Assembly: GCF_004309735.1 (NCBI RefSeq)
Contig: NZ_SIXC01000006.1
Coordinates: forward strand, 103,447 to 156,638
DNA from: Desulfovibrio legallii
GTDB lineage: Bacteria > Desulfobacterota > Desulfovibrionia > Desulfovibrionales > Desulfovibrionaceae
Length of the DNA stretch: 53,192 nt
Direction: 5' to 3'
Shown here piece after piece: positions 52,392 through 53,192 of the stretch; position 1 is the first letter of the stretch, and the number at the start of each line of letters is the position of its first letter. Made by a program: the position numbers and the translations under genes. The notes under the pieces were generated by a model. The model did not search any database. It worked only from the letters and a program-made list of their open reading frames with translations, and was not told where the DNA came from.

Positions 52392-52453
52392 GTGCAACGT
52401 GAAAAGGGGTTTACCCGCATGGGCCGTCTCTGTCAAGAGAAAAGGAAAAAAAT

Positions 52454-53192
52454 TTGTCAAAACGGTGTGATTTAGTGAAACAAGAGCAGGGCCTTCCCGC
52501 AGAATCGGGCGTTTTTTCCCGGCCTGAAGCACGGCTGTGGGCGGCATGTCTGGGCGTTTTGGCGCTGCTGCTTTTGTGCGGGCTTGGGCGGCCGGGCGCG
52601 GCTGATGCCGCCAGGCTGGGGCGCCAGCTGGAGGTGGCCCGCGACGGCCAGAACCTGGTGTTGGCCCTGCGGCTGCACATTCCTGAAGGCTTCCACGCCT
52701 ATAGCCATGAGCCGGGCGACGCGGGAAGGCCCACGGTGCTGACCCTGGAGCCTGCGGGCGGGCCGGCCGCGCCGGTCTGGTATCCGACGGGGGCCGTGCA
52801 GCGCGACTATTACGACCCTTCGGTGACGGTTTCCGTATATGAGGGGGAAACCCTCCTCTTTGCGCGCGTGCCCGCGGCAGCGGCGGGCAAACCGTATACG
52901 GGCGCGCTGAGCCTGCTTTTATGCTCTCCGCGTCAGTGTCAGCCCGTGGACGAAACCCTGCAGGGCGCTCTGCCTGCGGACCCGCCCCCACTGGAGGCGC
53001 AACCCTGGGCCGGTCAGTGGCGGCGGGTAAGCGCGCAGCCGCCGGCCCAGGCCACAGGTGAAGAGACGGCGCAGGAGGACGGTGCGGCAATACCGCCGGG
53101 CGCTGTCCGTGCCCCTGCTCCCGGCACGACTGTCGGTCTGCCCCCTGGCGACGTCCTCACAGCGCCGCAGGCCGCCCTGCCGCCGCCCGACG
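52454..53192 (+). CDS. DsbD-like thiol:disulfide reductase, N-terminal part (partial)
   Basis: The frame runs off the right edge, with 246 complete codons visible. A hydrophobic export segment (LGVLALLLLCGLGRPGA, residues about 40-56) precedes a domain resembling the periplasmic N-terminal domain of DsbD: LHIPEGFHAYSHEPGD, WYPTGAVQRDYYDP, VSVYEGE, then the reactive pair CSPRQCQPVDE near residue 160. A long Pro/Ala linker follows, and the membrane part should lie beyond the window. I prefer TTG 52454 (AAGGA seven bases upstream); GTG 52475 is an alternative. Confidence 0.78.
   Translation, partial: MSKRCDLVKQEQGLPAESGVFSRPEARLWAACLGVLALLLLCGLGRPGAADAARLGRQLEVARDGQNLVLALRLHIPEGFHAYSHEPGDAGRPTVLTLEPAGGPAAPVWYPTGAVQRDYYDPSVTVSVYEGETLLFARVPAAAAGKPYTGALSLLLCSPRQCQPVDETLQGALPADPPPLEAQPWAGQWRRVSAQPPAQATGEETAQEDGAAIPPGAVRAPAPGTTVGLPPGDVLTAPQAALPPPD

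Overview
This is a GC-rich (about 60-65% by eye) chromosomal segment of a Gram-negative, flagellated anaerobe. The best fit is a deltaproteobacterium of the Desulfovibrio group. Reasons are a sigma-54-type promoter in front of flagellar rod genes, RNase Y together with a 6S RNA next to zapA, a fused acetyl-CoA carboxylase transferase of the AccA-AccD order, an OsmC pair, a RemA-like protein before gmk, and Fur-like operators. No marker gene fixes the species. The window is almost entirely core metabolism and cell biology. I see no prophage, CRISPR array, intact insertion sequence or recognisable defence island.

Layout. 1-1.6 kb (minus): NAD(P)HX repair enzyme (cut by the window edge) and acpS. 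1.7-6.0 kb (plus): UDP-glucose dehydrogenase, a small zinc-ribbon protein, and a MoxR ATPase plus VWA/HExxH protein pair behind a Fur-like operator. 6.2-7.7 kb: an unknown protein, an FmdB-type zinc ribbon and a DJ-1/PfpI protein. 7.9-11.6 kb (minus): flgF-flgG-flgA-flgH behind a sigma-54 promoter; the operon stops after flgH. 11.8-16 kb: an unknown membrane protein, mntP, two tandem OsmC proteins and glmU. 16.3-19.4 kb (plus): zapB-like, zapA, 6S RNA, rny and a TRIC-like membrane protein. 19.6-24.6 kb: an exported protein and a DUF2325 protein around a second Fur-like operator, mtaB, an M15 peptidase and a DUF2207-like membrane protein. 24.9-27.7 kb (minus): typA and purine nucleoside phosphorylase. 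27.9-33.4 kb (plus): a three-gene acyl-CoA carboxylase operon (biotin carboxylase, AccA-AccD fusion, biotin carrier), an unknown protein and ssb. 33.6-42.3 kb (minus): a diguanylate cyclase, argD, dut and a SWIM/SNF2 helicase. 42.4-46.4 kb (plus): a peptide-binding protein and bifunctional Rel. 46.5-51.8 kb (minus): yicC-remA-like-gmk-pyrF-TPR-recJ. The end holds tRNA-Lys(CUU) and the start of a DsbD-like reductase.

The least explained signal is between the genes. Several families of short, hairpin-rich repeats sit directly behind stop codons. Family A (about 129 bp, three copies) has four hairpins and ends in CTAGAGCA/TGCTCTAG, and in two copies its first CTAG supplies the TAG stop of the preceding gene. 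Families B and D share an end module (a TTGAGAA/TTCTCAA-type hairpin and, in most copies, a TGCTCTAG-like end) with each other. Family C is a pyrimidine-rich tract found after three genes, and one copy forms a 23-bp perfect palindrome between convergent rel and recJ. Their function is unknown. An IS630-like, CTAG-targeting miniature element is a reasonable guess for family A.
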